NCBI RefSeq assembly: GCF_011604685.1
Contig: NZ_CP050063.1
Location: 8,597,001 to 8,661,000, forward strand
Direction: 5' to 3'
Length of the DNA: 64,000 bases
Source of the DNA: Spirosoma aureum
Lineage (GTDB): Bacteria > Bacteroidota > Bacteroidia > Cytophagales > Spirosomataceae
The first letter of the stretch is position 1; the number at the start of each line of letters is the position of its first letter. The translations under genes were made by a program, and so were the position numbers. The notes under the pieces were generated by a model. It saw nothing but the letters and a program-made list of their open reading frames with translations, did not search any database and was not told where the DNA came from. Below, one piece after another: positions 24,895 to 35,603 of the stretch.

Positions 24895-25443
24895 TCAACT
24901 AGTCAGCATATCAATAAACCTTGCTCCACTTTCGACCAGAGATGCGTCATTGTTGAGTATCAATAAATTCGGATGATGAACCGGTGGAATCTGCTGATTG
25001 CGCTCGATCCGGGCGTTGATCTCTTCTGTTGTTTCACGGCCTCGGTCGGTTAGTCGCTGCCGCAGTACATCGGGGCTCACGTCGATTAGAATAATCCGCA
25101 TTTCCGGGAAACGCTGGCTGGCTGTTGGCAGGTATTTCCGTGAGCCGTTGACAACGACATTAGCCCCCGTACTCATCCAGGATGTGATTTCAATACCAAT
25201 GCCATAAAAATTCTGGTGACTCTGCCAGTCGAGCGCAAACAGGCCTAATTCCCGACGGTTAAGAAATTCGGACTGCGTCAGGCAAACGTGGTTTTCGCCA
25301 CCGGCATCCATCGGGCGCGTAATGTAACGGTGAGCAAACAGAATTGGTAATCGACCGGCTACCTGCTCTCGGGCATAGGTCATCAACGCATCTTTACCAG
25401 ACCCCGATGGGCCAATTACATAAAACAATTTCCCTCCTGCCAT
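24895..25443 (-). CDS. Ribose 1,5-bisphosphokinase-like protein (PhnN family)
   Basis: 182 residues with the Walker A YVIGPSGSGKDALM and the guanylate-kinase-like fold. PhnN features include HRYITRPMDAGGENHVCLT, FALDWQSHQNFYGIG and DVLRQRLTDRGRET. PhnN phosphorylates ribose 1,5-bisphosphate to PRPP at the end of C-P lyase phosphonate breakdown. No other phn gene is nearby, so here it may serve a general PRPP-salvage role or act on another nucleotide-like substrate. Its gene is separated from the upstream DUF167 gene by 104 bases. Confidence 0.8.
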   Translation of the reverse strand: MAGGKLFYVIGPSGSGKDALMTYAREQVAGRLPILFAHRYITRPMDAGGENHVCLTQSEFLNRRELGLFALDWQSHQNFYGIGIEITSWMSTGANVVVNGSRKYLPTASQRFPEMRIILIDVSPDVLRQRLTDRGRETTEEINARIERNQQIPPVHHPNLLILNNDASLVESGARFIDMLTS

Positions 25444-25547
25444 GGTCGATGTGATGAATTGTCAGCCAGTGCCGGCAAAATCAATAAATCTGAGCTATCG
25501 GCTTCCGTTCAACATCGGATCAGTTATTCGATGCGAGCACAATAAAA

Positions 25548-25817
25548 CTAGGATTTCCTTAAAATCTGCTCCCGTAACTGTTCATAATCCTCATTATTGA
25601 TAGCTACCTCAATCCGTTTGTGCGGGTTTGAAAATCCAGCTACGATGGTTATGCCTGACTTAGCGATACCAAATTGTTTAGCCAGAAATTCGATCAGGTA
25701 GGCATTGGCTTTGCCATCCTGAGCAGGCGCTTTTATTTTAACCATAAGAAGCCCGGCAGCGTCATAGAACAGTTGGTCTACTTTGCTGCCGGGCTTAACT
25801 TTCAGGTGTAGGATCAC
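25548..25817 (-). CDS. DUF167 (YggU-type) protein
   Basis: 89 residues matching the small DUF167/YggU fold: LKVKPGSKVDQLFYDAAG, VKIKAPAQDGKANAYLIEFL and the ITIVAGFSNPHKRIEV segment. Function is unknown. It begins 5 bases after the tautomerase stop, in one minus-strand operon with that gene and the RmlD-like reductase. Confidence 0.9.
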   Translation of the reverse strand: MILHLKVKPGSKVDQLFYDAAGLLMVKIKAPAQDGKANAYLIEFLAKQFGIAKSGITIVAGFSNPHKRIEVAINNEDYEQLREQILRKS

Positions 25818-25822
25818 GTTCG

Positions 25823-26212
25823 TTAAATAGTCACGTTGTAATTCAGCTTAATCTCATCACCAGTCGAACCCCGAAAGCCCCAGTTATGCGCCGGACTTTC
25901 CAGAATACAGATTTCAAGATCGGTTACGGCTAATCCTAGTTGCTCAGCAATGCGTTCATAGAGTAAATGAATCAGCTTTTTCCTGGTCTCAACAGTACGT
26001 CCTTCCATCATGATAAACTCCAGAATAACATAGCGTTCTGAAGCCGTTGCAGGCATGAAGAAGTCCTCTTTATCAAGATAGAAAAATCGGTGTGCGCGCT
26101 TATTCTGAGGAAACTGTAGCGCGTCTACCACACACGAATGAACCACCTCCGAAAGCTGGTCTCGAATGGGCAATAAGTGCTCCCGAACACCATAAATCTT
26201 TACCTGACTCAC
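25823..26212 (-). CDS. Tautomerase-family protein
   Basis: 129 residues similar to the longer tautomerase-like proteins (KIYGVREHLLPIRDQLSEVV, KRAHRFFYLDKEDFFMP, ILESPAHNWGFRGSTGDE). In this subgroup the chain starts with several residues before the beta strand, so a free N-terminal proline, the usual base, is absent; catalysis is uncertain. The gene overlaps the RmlD-like gene by 4 bases and is followed by DUF167. Confidence 0.8.
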   Translation of the reverse strand: MSQVKIYGVREHLLPIRDQLSEVVHSCVVDALQFPQNKRAHRFFYLDKEDFFMPATASERYVILEFIMMEGRTVETRKKLIHLLYERIAEQLGLAVTDLEICILESPAHNWGFRGSTGDEIKLNYNVTI

Positions 26213-27123
26213 GCTGGTTGCTTTAACTGGCTAGCCAAAACGGCAATACCCTCTTCAAATGTATGCGGGTCATAACCCAGTACCGTATGCGCTTTATCGA
26301 GAATAAATCCGGTACGTGGAGGACGACGGGCAATCTGTGTAAAGGTCGATGCGTCGGCCTGCGTGATCAGCGATTTGTCCAATCCGAAATAATCGGCCGT
26401 TTTAATCGCCATGTCATACGGCGTCAGTACCTCCTTGCCCGAAATATTGAAAATACCTGCTGCTTCTTTATCGGCGATGAGGTAGCAACCCATTGCCAGA
26501 TCTTCGGCCAGCGTCGGGCTACGCCACTGATCCGTTACGACCTTAATGTTCTTGCCATCTTCGAGTGACTTTTTGACCCATAAAATGATATTGCTGCGGC
26601 TCATGTCGTGAGCTATACCATATACGAGTACTGTCCGCGCAATAGCCCAACGCAACCCACCCGAATGTTTCACTGCCGACTCACCAGCCTGCTTGCTCCA
26701 GCCATAAAAACTAATTGGATTAGCTTCGGCCGTTTCGTCATAGGGGCCAGCCTCTCCATCGAAAATAAAGTCGGTTGACACGTGAACCAGGAAAGCATCA
26801 ATGGCCCGGCAGGCTTCAATGATATACTCAACGGCATGAACGTTCTGTGCCCAGCAATCATCTTTCTGAATTTCACACTTATCCACATCCGTCATGGCGG
26901 CTCCGTGGATAACTACGTTCGGGCGCACATCACCGATCACATCATGTACTTCCTGACGGTTGGTGATATCCATTGAGCGATAGGTATAGCCTTCTAAATA
27001 AGGCAGCCGATTACCACCGCGTGCCGTAGCGATTAAGTCGACATCCGGCTGCTGCACCAGCAAGTCGACCAATTTTTGCCCCAGTAAACCATTGGCACCC
27101 GTGAGAAGAATTCGTTTTTTCAT
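26209..27123 (-). CDS. dTDP-4-dehydrorhamnose reductase-like SDR (RmlD family)
   Basis: 304 residues of the extended SDR fold. The NADP motif is LLTGANGLLGQKLVDLL; the catalytic set is in HVSTDFIFDG (Ser/Thr) and YGWSKQAGE (Tyr-x-x-x-Lys); a downstream GIFNISGKEVLTPYDMA matches RmlD proteins. RmlD reduces dTDP-4-keto-rhamnose for surface glycans. No other rml gene is in the window, so a different nucleotide sugar or another substrate is possible. It is the first gene of a coupled operon with the tautomerase and DUF167 genes. Confidence 0.85.
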   Translation of the reverse strand: MKKRILLTGANGLLGQKLVDLLVQQPDVDLIATARGGNRLPYLEGYTYRSMDITNRQEVHDVIGDVRPNVVIHGAAMTDVDKCEIQKDDCWAQNVHAVEYIIEACRAIDAFLVHVSTDFIFDGEAGPYDETAEANPISFYGWSKQAGESAVKHSGGLRWAIARTVLVYGIAHDMSRSNIILWVKKSLEDGKNIKVVTDQWRSPTLAEDLAMGCYLIADKEAAGIFNISGKEVLTPYDMAIKTADYFGLDKSLITQADASTFTQIARRPPRTGFILDKAHTVLGYDPHTFEEGIAVLASQLKQPA

Positions 27124-27132
27124 AATTTTCTG

Positions 27133-27228
27133 TGTAGAGACCGGTCTGCCAGCGCAGTCTTCTGACTAAATGGCTTTGCCGGTACGTTTTAGAATTGACG
27201 CAGGTAAGACGCAAATTACGTCTCTACA
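27133..27228. repeat. MITE-like 96-bp element with 9-bp inverted ends
   Basis: TGTAGAGAC (27133-27141) and GTCTCTACA (27220-27228) are exact reverse complements and bound a 96-bp block between the RmlD-like gene and the cyclophilin gene. Inside it are a 10-bp palindrome AGACCGGTCT at its left and GACGCAAATTACGTC near its right end. The right arm contains the cyclophilin stop codon (27224-27226). The TAGAGAC arm also occurs in the hairpin at 9341-9390. It may be a small non-autonomous mobile repeat, or simply a terminator family. Confidence 0.45.
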
Positions 27229-27928
27229 AGTATTGATAGCCGTACTGTTTTTTAATCTTTTTTTTCTTTATCCAGGAACCAGTCATACTCATGCGAACGT
27301 CCTGATTTGGGCGATCCATTTCATTACGAGGCTGTTTAACAATGCTGTCGACTACAGCTAACCCATCAATTACTTCGCCAAACACGGTGTAGTTGCCATC
27401 CAGATGTGGAGCTCCCCCCAGCGTTTGATACACTTTTTTCTGCTCATCGGTTGGCAAACGGCCTTTCATTGTTTGAATCCGGGCAATTTGCTTCTGAAAA
27501 TCCTCATCGTTCCAGACACGTCCCTGCACAACATAGAACTGACAACCGCTTGATGCTTTCTCGGGGTTATTATCACGAGCAGCAGCCAGCGCGCCTTTTT
27601 TATGAAAAAGCGCCGGCACAAACTCCGCCGGAATTTTGTAGTCTACAGCGCCCATACCTAAGGGTTCGTCGGCCTGCGACTTGCGCGAGTTCGGATCACC
27701 TCCCTGAATCATAAACATTGGGATGATTCTGTGAAATAACAAGCTATCGTAAAATTTCTGATTAACGAGTTTAATGAAGTTTTCTTTATGTTTCGGAGTC
27801 TGGTCATACAGCACGAGCCGCATGGTGCCAAACCGGGTATTGAGCGATACGAGATAGTCTTTTTTCTTGCGATTTTGGCCCATTGTCAGCAAGGGCATGA
27901 GCAGGAAAACAAGCAGAAGTTTGCGCAT
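27224..27928 (-). CDS. Exported cyclophilin-type peptidylprolyl isomerase
   Basis: 234 residues. A signal peptide (KLLLVFLLMPLLTMGQ) precedes the cyclophilin domain: GTMRLVLYDQTPKHKENFIK, LLFHRIIPMFMIQGGDPN with the catalytic Arg in the HRI segment, then a family-typical SGCQFYVVQG and YTVFGEVIDGLAVVD. It would assist folding of periplasmic or outer-membrane proteins. Its C-terminus (KKKIKKQYGYQYL) is basic and ends within the right arm of the inverted-repeat element, so the last residues may have been set by that insertion. Confidence 0.92.
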   Translation of the reverse strand: MRKLLLVFLLMPLLTMGQNRKKKDYLVSLNTRFGTMRLVLYDQTPKHKENFIKLVNQKFYDSLLFHRIIPMFMIQGGDPNSRKSQADEPLGMGAVDYKIPAEFVPALFHKKGALAAARDNNPEKASSGCQFYVVQGRVWNDEDFQKQIARIQTMKGRLPTDEQKKVYQTLGGAPHLDGNYTVFGEVIDGLAVVDSIVKQPRNEMDRPNQDVRMSMTGSWIKKKKIKKQYGYQYL

Positions 27929-27959
27929 TAGGCTATATAAGTTACGGTAAACGTTAAAC

Positions 27960-28586
27960 TCAAAGGGCTACCCGGTTCTGAAATACATCCTTCAGGCGCT
28001 GGTCGTGCGTAACAACAATCAGACTAGCACCGATCTGTTCCGATTGTTCGCGCAGGAGCTTTACGACCCGTGCGGTGTTCTCATCGTCGAGGCTGGATGT
28101 TGGTTCATCGGCCAGAATAATATCGGGCTGATTCATGACCGCCCGCGCAATACTGACCCGCTGCTGTTCACCCTGACTCAACTGATGGGTTTGCTTAGGC
28201 AATTGATCGCCAAAACCTAACTGACTGGCCAGATCGCGGGCGCGGTTTTTGTCCTGCGGCTTACTGGCCAGATAGTTGGCCAATACCAGGTTATCCAGTA
28301 CCGACAGCGAACTGACAAAATGAGGCTTCTGATAAATAATACCAACGTGCTTGGCCCGAAAAGCCGCCGTTTCGGCTGGACTCAGTTTCGTCAGGTCAGT
28401 CTGGTCAATAACGACCGAACCGCCCTTTGGTCGAAGCAGTAAAGCCAGTAGGTGCAGGAAGGTTGTTTTTCCCGTACCGGATCGCCCCAGAATCAGAAGG
28501 GCTTCGCGGTTAGCGCAGTATACATCCGGAAATGCGAACTGTTTCGCAGGACCGTATTCAAACGTGAGTTGATTTGTTGCCAGCAT
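27960..28586 (-). CDS. ABC transporter ATP-binding protein (LolD/MacB-like)
   Basis: 208 residues from ATG 28586 (MLATNQLTFEYGPAKQ); an upstream start at 28619 adds an unlikely MPIFVSTRPNP. Walker A LGRSGTGKTTFL, Q-loop IIYQKPHFV, signature LSQGEQQRVSIARA, Walker B IILADEPTSSLD and H-loop VVTHDQR are all intact. The short compact form with SSLDDENTARVV resembles LolD/MacB-type ATPases that power lipoprotein or peptide export with a FtsX-type permease. No permease gene is adjacent, so its partner is elsewhere. Confidence 0.9.
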   Translation of the reverse strand: MLATNQLTFEYGPAKQFAFPDVYCANREALLILGRSGTGKTTFLHLLALLLRPKGGSVVIDQTDLTKLSPAETAAFRAKHVGIIYQKPHFVSSLSVLDNLVLANYLASKPQDKNRARDLASQLGFGDQLPKQTHQLSQGEQQRVSIARAVMNQPDIILADEPTSSLDDENTARVVKLLREQSEQIGASLIVVTHDQRLKDVFQNRVAL

Positions 28587-28743
28587 CGGATTCGGGCGAG
28601 TACTCACAAAAATAGGCAAAAGTATGGCAGGCTGAATAATTCATGAATAATGTACACTAGATAATGAATAATTTTACCGGCCATTACGTACAGGGCTTTC
28701 GCCGGGGATTGCGCTACGATTAACCATAATTCCCGTATGAGTT

Positions 28744-29358
28744 GTGACTCGGCTCCCGGAAAAAGCCCCATTATTCAGTATAACCTTGAAACGCATCGCC
28801 CTCTTTGCTTCCGGTTCCGGCTCGAACGCCGAAAAAATTGCAACTTATTTTGCTGACAATGCTGACATAGACGTTTCGCTGATTGTCTCCAACAATCACA
28901 AAGCGGGGGTTATCGAACGGGCCCGCCGGCTTCATATTCCGGTTTTGTTATTTGATCGGAAAACATTTTATGAAACGGATAAAATCACGCAACTCCTGAT
29001 CAATCAGGAAATCGACCTCATCGTCCTGGCTGGCTTTATGTGGCTGATGCCGAGCGATTTAGTTCGTTCCTTTCCCAATAAAATCGTTAATATTCACCCG
29101 GCTTTGCTACCTAAATTTGGTGGAAAAGGAATGTATGGCCACTTTGTTCATGAAGCGGTCGTAGCGGCTGGTGAAACCGAATCCGGCATTACGATTCATT
29201 ACGTAAATGAACGATATGATGAAGGCCAGGTCATTTACCAGGCTAGCTGTCCGGTCCTACCAACAGACACGCCGGATGATGTAGCCCGGAATGTTCAGGT
29301 ACTTGAGCACACGCATTATCCACGTGTTATAGCCGAAGTTCTGGCAGGACTTTCCTGA
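28744..29358 (+). CDS. purN: Phosphoribosylglycinamide formyltransferase
   Basis: 204 residues from GTG 28744; the conserved part begins KRIALFASGSGSNAEKI at residue 16, so the true start may be TTG 28786. The fold has VSNNHKAGVIERA, LAGFMWLMP, the catalytic NIHPALLPKFGGKGMYG (Asn, His) and ETESGITIHYVNERYDEGQV (Asp). It transfers formyl from 10-formyl-THF to GAR in purine synthesis. It is monocistronic, divergent from the ABC ATPase and closed by a terminator. Confidence 0.93.
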   Translation: MTRLPEKAPLFSITLKRIALFASGSGSNAEKIATYFADNADIDVSLIVSNNHKAGVIERARRLHIPVLLFDRKTFYETDKITQLLINQEIDLIVLAGFMWLMPSDLVRSFPNKIVNIHPALLPKFGGKGMYGHFVHEAVVAAGETESGITIHYVNERYDEGQVIYQASCPVLPTDTPDDVARNVQVLEHTHYPRVIAEVLAGLS

Positions 29359-29388
29359 TGTATGAGTAGGGTTTGAACCCGTTGAGTG

Positions 29389-29412
29389 AGGTCAGGTTGA
29401 AAAACCTGACCT
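29389..29412. terminator. Perfect 10-bp hairpin with GAAA tetraloop
   Basis: AGGTCAGGTT-GAAA-AACCTGACCT lies 31 bases past the purN stop, between purN and the convergent Rph-like gene. A smaller GGGTTTGAACCC palindrome precedes it. It can act in both directions. Confidence 0.7.
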
Positions 29413-29497
29413 ATGCGGATCAAGAAGCCTAAATACGATACTTCTCCACATCGATTGCTTTACTGACTAAGTCACGGATTAATAAGACCTCCCCCTT

Positions 29498-32218
<2,721 letters not shown>

Positions 32219-32234
32219 TTATACTTTTCTGCAA

Positions 32235-32690
32235 TTATTTGTTGTTGAGTTGATTCGTCGTCTCATTCATGATGTCAATTGCTTTCAAAAAGTAGGCTTC
32301 AATGATTTTGGCTTCCTCGTCTGAAAATGAAGCGATCAATTTTTCTGACTTGCTTCGGAATTCTTTGTAGAGTGGTACCAGGAGTGCCATTATAGTTGGG
32401 GTGTTTGGTACAATGAAGACCTTCCGTCTGTCGTCTTCAGCAAATTGTCTTTTCACCAGGTTTTTTTTTTCAAATCTGTCGATCAAACCGGTAACCGCAC
32501 CCGTCGTCAGACCTGTTAAGGTCGACAGCTCTCCTGCCGTCATTTGCCCTTTTTCCATTAAAAATCCCAGGTATTTATGGTCAGTTCCTGAAAGCCCCGC
32601 TTTTCGGGCAACGGCTTCGTGCATCTGAATGGAGGTGTATGCATACTGCTGGCTCAGTTTTCTGATCTGTTTGAGTAGGTCCTCATCCAT
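32235..32690 (-). CDS. MarR-family transcriptional regulator
   Basis: 151 residues with the winged-helix core: KGQMTAGELSTLTGLTTGAV (recognition helix region), LIDRFEKKNLVKRQFAEDDR and the wing RRKVFIVPNT, flanked by dimerisation helices. It is 19 bases upstream of the Rph-like gene on the same strand, forming an operon. A palindrome overlaps its own promoter region, suggesting autorepression relieved by a ligand, perhaps the compound the enzyme modifies. Confidence 0.92.
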   Translation of the reverse strand: MDEDLLKQIRKLSQQYAYTSIQMHEAVARKAGLSGTDHKYLGFLMEKGQMTAGELSTLTGLTTGAVTGLIDRFEKKNLVKRQFAEDDRRKVFIVPNTPTIMALLVPLYKEFRSKSEKLIASFSDEEAKIIEAYFLKAIDIMNETTNQLNNK

Positions 32691-32701
32691 ATTATATCTT
32701 A

Positions 32702-32721
32702 TTAGCTAAATATCTTAGCAA
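32702..32721 (-). promoter_or_regulatory. Probable MarR operator
   Basis: TTAGCTAA-ATATC-TTAGCAA is a near-perfect dyad (GCTAA/TTAGC arms exact). It lies between the -7 element (32722-32729) and the marR start (32690), where bound MarR would block transcription of its own operon. Confidence 0.5.
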
Positions 32722-32753
32722 CAAAGATAATTGTAAATTTGAAACCTGTCCAA
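32722..32753 (-). promoter_or_regulatory. Promoter of the MarR/Rph-like operon
   Basis: On the minus strand, TTG (32753-32751) and TATCTTTG (32729-32722) are spaced 21 bases, a full Bacteroidota -33/-7 match. The transcript would start near 32715, inside the operator dyad. Confidence 0.6.
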
Positions 32754-33166
32754 GAAATTTTTGATAAAAAATCACAAGCACTGGCAGAGCGATCTATTGA
32801 AGGAATCTATCAACAGGGTATTGGGGACAGGATTAAAGCCACTTGAGCTTACCTGGAATGATCAGCCGTAAAGTATTTGTATCCGCTCTTTATTTTCCTG
32901 ATTTATAACAGTTTACCTACTTTATTAATCTTTCCTACTATAACTATACATTTTGATCCGCATATCTCCTAAAAACAAAATACATATCAGCTCATATTGT
33001 AAACATGGGCCGTATTTTTTATTTATTTTGTCTGCAATTTCTTTTGAATGGGTTGTACCAGTAAAAGGTTTTCTACCTGCAAAACGTGGTTTACAGTTAT
33101 TGATCCATCTGTTCGTTCTTCAACAAAAAAAGCTGGATTCTTTACGGATCAATAACACAGATACTT

Positions 33167-33547
33167 ATGAAAAACGTATTCGTATTCGTGGTACTAGTCA
33201 GTATGACGGGCTGCTTTAAGCCTATGGTGTACCTGCAGCATAAGAATCACTATCCCGTTGACGTATTTTATGAAGATCAACGACCTGAACGACCATTTGA
33301 TCCGCTACAGGATCTGGAATTGAAAGGAGAAGTACCGCTGACTCAGCGGCAATCGGAGAATCAACGGATGCTCAGTCGGGGAAATGACGTGCAGCAGAAA
33401 GAACTAATGCTGGCACGGTTGACAATGCAGGCGAAAAAGATTGGTGCAGACGCACTGGTAGCCGTTCGATATACGTACTACACATCGACAACCGACAACG
33501 GCTATGTAATGACTGGCCTTGCCGTGAAATATAAAAAAGAAAATTAA
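33167..33547 (+). CDS. Small lipoprotein of unknown function
   Basis: 126 residues. A short lipoprotein signal (MKNVFVFVVLVSMTGCFK) gives Cys16 as the lipidation site. The mature part has no family I can name with confidence. The C-terminal AKKIGADALVAVRYTYYTST followed by GYVMTGLAVKYK resembles the YbjQ/heavy-metal-binding type of beta domain, where a helix with an IGADA-like turn precedes a strand. It is convergent with the DUF4834 gene, with no spacer. Confidence 0.75.
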   Translation: MKNVFVFVVLVSMTGCFKPMVYLQHKNHYPVDVFYEDQRPERPFDPLQDLELKGEVPLTQRQSENQRMLSRGNDVQQKELMLARLTMQAKKIGADALVAVRYTYYTSTTDNGYVMTGLAVKYKKEN

Positions 33548-33781
33548 CTACTTAACTTCTTCGTAGTCAACGTATTCACCACCCGTATAGCGAGAGCCCG
33601 AGTCTTTTCCAGGTCGGGGTTCTACCCGAATTTCGCCCTCCCGGCGACCACCCCGGCCGTTGCCCTGTTGTTTCTGTTGCTTCACTAACTGCCGGCCGAC
33701 CAGCAGATAAAAGACAAATCGGCGCACGGGCGGTACGAACAGAATAACAAGGGTGATGATGAAGAGATATTTAAACAGCAT
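33548..33781 (-). CDS. DUF4834 small membrane protein
   Basis: 77 residues: an N-terminal membrane helix (FKYLFIITLVILFVPPVRRF), a basic KQQKQQGNGRGGRR linker and an acidic, tyrosine-rich tail (GGEYVDYEEVK). This is the DUF4834 layout found in Bacteroidota. Function is unknown. It ends one base after the convergent lipoprotein gene. Confidence 0.85.
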   Translation of the reverse strand: MLFKYLFIITLVILFVPPVRRFVFYLLVGRQLVKQQKQQGNGRGGRREGEIRVEPRPGKDSGSRYTGGEYVDYEEVK

Positions 33782-33913
33782 GTCCGAGTATTGTTAATAG
33801 TAAAATAACGCTGGGGCGGGTCGTTTAGTTTTTTGTTACGCTGAACGGCTTTTATTCAGGTTAATCGGTCGAGACGTGTTTACCTGGATAATAGCCGTTC
33901 AGCTATGAACCAA

Positions 33914-35458
33914 CTACTGTCCATACAAGGCTTTTCCGGCCGCTTCATACTTATCACCCGCCGACCATTGTGGCCGCATTGGCCGATCGGCAATCAAACG
34001 GGCCGCATAAGCAAACGCCTGACAAAATTTCTGAACGTAGTTAAAATCGAGCGATTCGGGGTTATCGATAGCCTGATGATAATATTTCCCAATGGCTTCG
34101 TCGAAGGCTTTAAAGCCAGCCGAAAAAGTAGGTGCCGGAATTCCTTTGGCAGCAAAATTAACATTGTCTGATCGATCAAATAAGCCCTGCTCGGGAGCTG
34201 GTTCAGCAAATACACCCAGACCGAATGTTTTCGCGGCTGTTTCAATTTCGTTTTTCGCGCCGGTTCGTTCCAGCCCAATTACCGAAACAATCGTGGTATC
34301 ATTATAGCCGGCGCCATCGGTATTAAGATCGAAAATTGTTTGTTTGAGCGGTACCAATGGATGTTCGGCGTAGTAGCGGCTTCCAAGCAGACCAACTTCT
34401 TCGCCTGTTAGTGCAAGCACCAGAATCGACCGTTTCGGGCGTTGCTGCGAAAGTGTTTTGGCTGCTTCCAGGATAGAGACTGTTCCGAATGCATTATCCC
34501 TTGCTCCATTAAAAATGCTATCGCTGGGCTGGTAAGCACTGCCGCCCTGTTTGCCAACACCTACATGGTCAAAATGGGCCGACAAGATGACGTATTCGCT
34601 TTTAAGCTTGGGATCAGTGCCTTCGATAATGCCAGCCACATTAGCTGATGACACCGACGTTCGCGGTCGACCCGAGGTTCGAAACATAACCGTTTGACCG
34701 GCCTCTTTTAATTGCTTGTATTGGTTATTGGCGTTATTAACCCATACATGTGCCAGGGGAGTACTTCCGCTCTCTCCCACTGGAATAGAAACCTGCTCGC
34801 GGCTGAAATACTGGTTCACAAAACCCCAGGGAATGGATTCACTGTAGAGTTCGATTAGCGCAGCAGCTCCTTTACTGGTAGCCAGTTTACGCTTTTCGGC
34901 CGAAGCCCGAAAAATTTCGCCCGGTCCTTTTGCATCAGGAGACCCGCCCTGTGCTACTAAAATACGCCCTTTTACATCGCGTCCTTTGTAGCCATCCTCA
35001 CCATCGGTAAGGCCATAGCCAACATAAACAACCTCACCCGATACATTGGTCGGGCCGCCCGCCATAACGACCAGCTCTTTGCCCAGCCGGAGCGTATCTT
35101 TACCCATGATCAAGGTAGCACTACTGGCAGCCTTCACTTTTTCCAGGCCAATTTGCTGAAAATAATCGGTTTGGCCGGGAGGAGTTTTTAAACCTAATTG
35201 TCGGAATTGCTCAGCGATGTAACGGGCTGCTACCTGATTACCAGGCTCACCTGTTCGGCGCCCCATCAATTCATCGGAAGCCAGAAAGCGGGTATGGCTC
35301 TCAACCTCAGCCCGTGAAATAGTGAATTCAGGCAGTTTAGCTGCTAACGGGGCCTTAGAGCGCAAAGCTGTTTGTTTTGCAGATCCGGTCTGGGCCTGCA
35401 ATGATCCGGTAGTTAATACCAGACCGGCCACTATAGCTACAAGAGAAGATGTTTGCAT
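33914..35458 (-). CDS. Exported M28-family zinc peptidase
   Basis: From ATG 35458 (MQTSSLVAIVAGLVLTTG, signal ending LQAQ) it has 514 residues; an upstream start at 35497 lacks a signal-like beginning. The N-terminal half carries a PA-like insertion. The catalytic M28 domain shows zinc ligands and catalytic acids in order: SAHFDHVG (His), NGARDNAFGT (Asp), TGEEVGLLGS (Glu-Glu), DLNTDGAG (Asp) and a late YYHQAIDN (His). It is an aminopeptidase acting in the periplasm or at the cell surface. It stands alone, divergent from the DUF6044-like gene. Confidence 0.92.
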   Translation of the reverse strand: MQTSSLVAIVAGLVLTTGSLQAQTGSAKQTALRSKAPLAAKLPEFTISRAEVESHTRFLASDELMGRRTGEPGNQVAARYIAEQFRQLGLKTPPGQTDYFQQIGLEKVKAASSATLIMGKDTLRLGKELVVMAGGPTNVSGEVVYVGYGLTDGEDGYKGRDVKGRILVAQGGSPDAKGPGEIFRASAEKRKLATSKGAAALIELYSESIPWGFVNQYFSREQVSIPVGESGSTPLAHVWVNNANNQYKQLKEAGQTVMFRTSGRPRTSVSSANVAGIIEGTDPKLKSEYVILSAHFDHVGVGKQGGSAYQPSDSIFNGARDNAFGTVSILEAAKTLSQQRPKRSILVLALTGEEVGLLGSRYYAEHPLVPLKQTIFDLNTDGAGYNDTTIVSVIGLERTGAKNEIETAAKTFGLGVFAEPAPEQGLFDRSDNVNFAAKGIPAPTFSAGFKAFDEAIGKYYHQAIDNPESLDFNYVQKFCQAFAYAARLIADRPMRPQWSAGDKYEAAGKALYGQ

Positions 35459-35603
35459 GGTGATTGGGTTTACCGGTAAAATTACGAAAAACCCCAACGG
35501 CTTTGCAGGATTCCCTACCTCTCGGCGATTTTCAGTAATTTCGTTTTTCGAACCCGCACCGGATTTTTAATAATCCAGCAGATTTGGACTCGTAAATTGC
35601 GTT

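Larger units (their letters stand above)
32691..33166. other. 476-bp gap: MarR control region and uncertain remnants
   Basis: Apart from the MarR promoter and operator, a 35-codon open stretch on the plus strand at 32739-32846 (TTG start; KPVQEIFDKKSQALAERS, then IEGIYQQGIGDRI) reads like protein but has no ATG and overlaps the minus promoter. It may be the remnant of a lost gene. A frame at 32953-33219 overlaps the next gene and shows no family resemblance. The rest is AT-rich without recognisable signals. Confidence 0.4.

Noticed and set aside
27133..27228. CRISPR-like repeat
   Set aside because: Only one pair of inverted arms and no regularly spaced direct repeats anywhere in the window.
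32953..33219. Open frame of 88 codons
   Set aside because: It overlaps the lipoprotein start in another frame and shows no domain, signal or context support.
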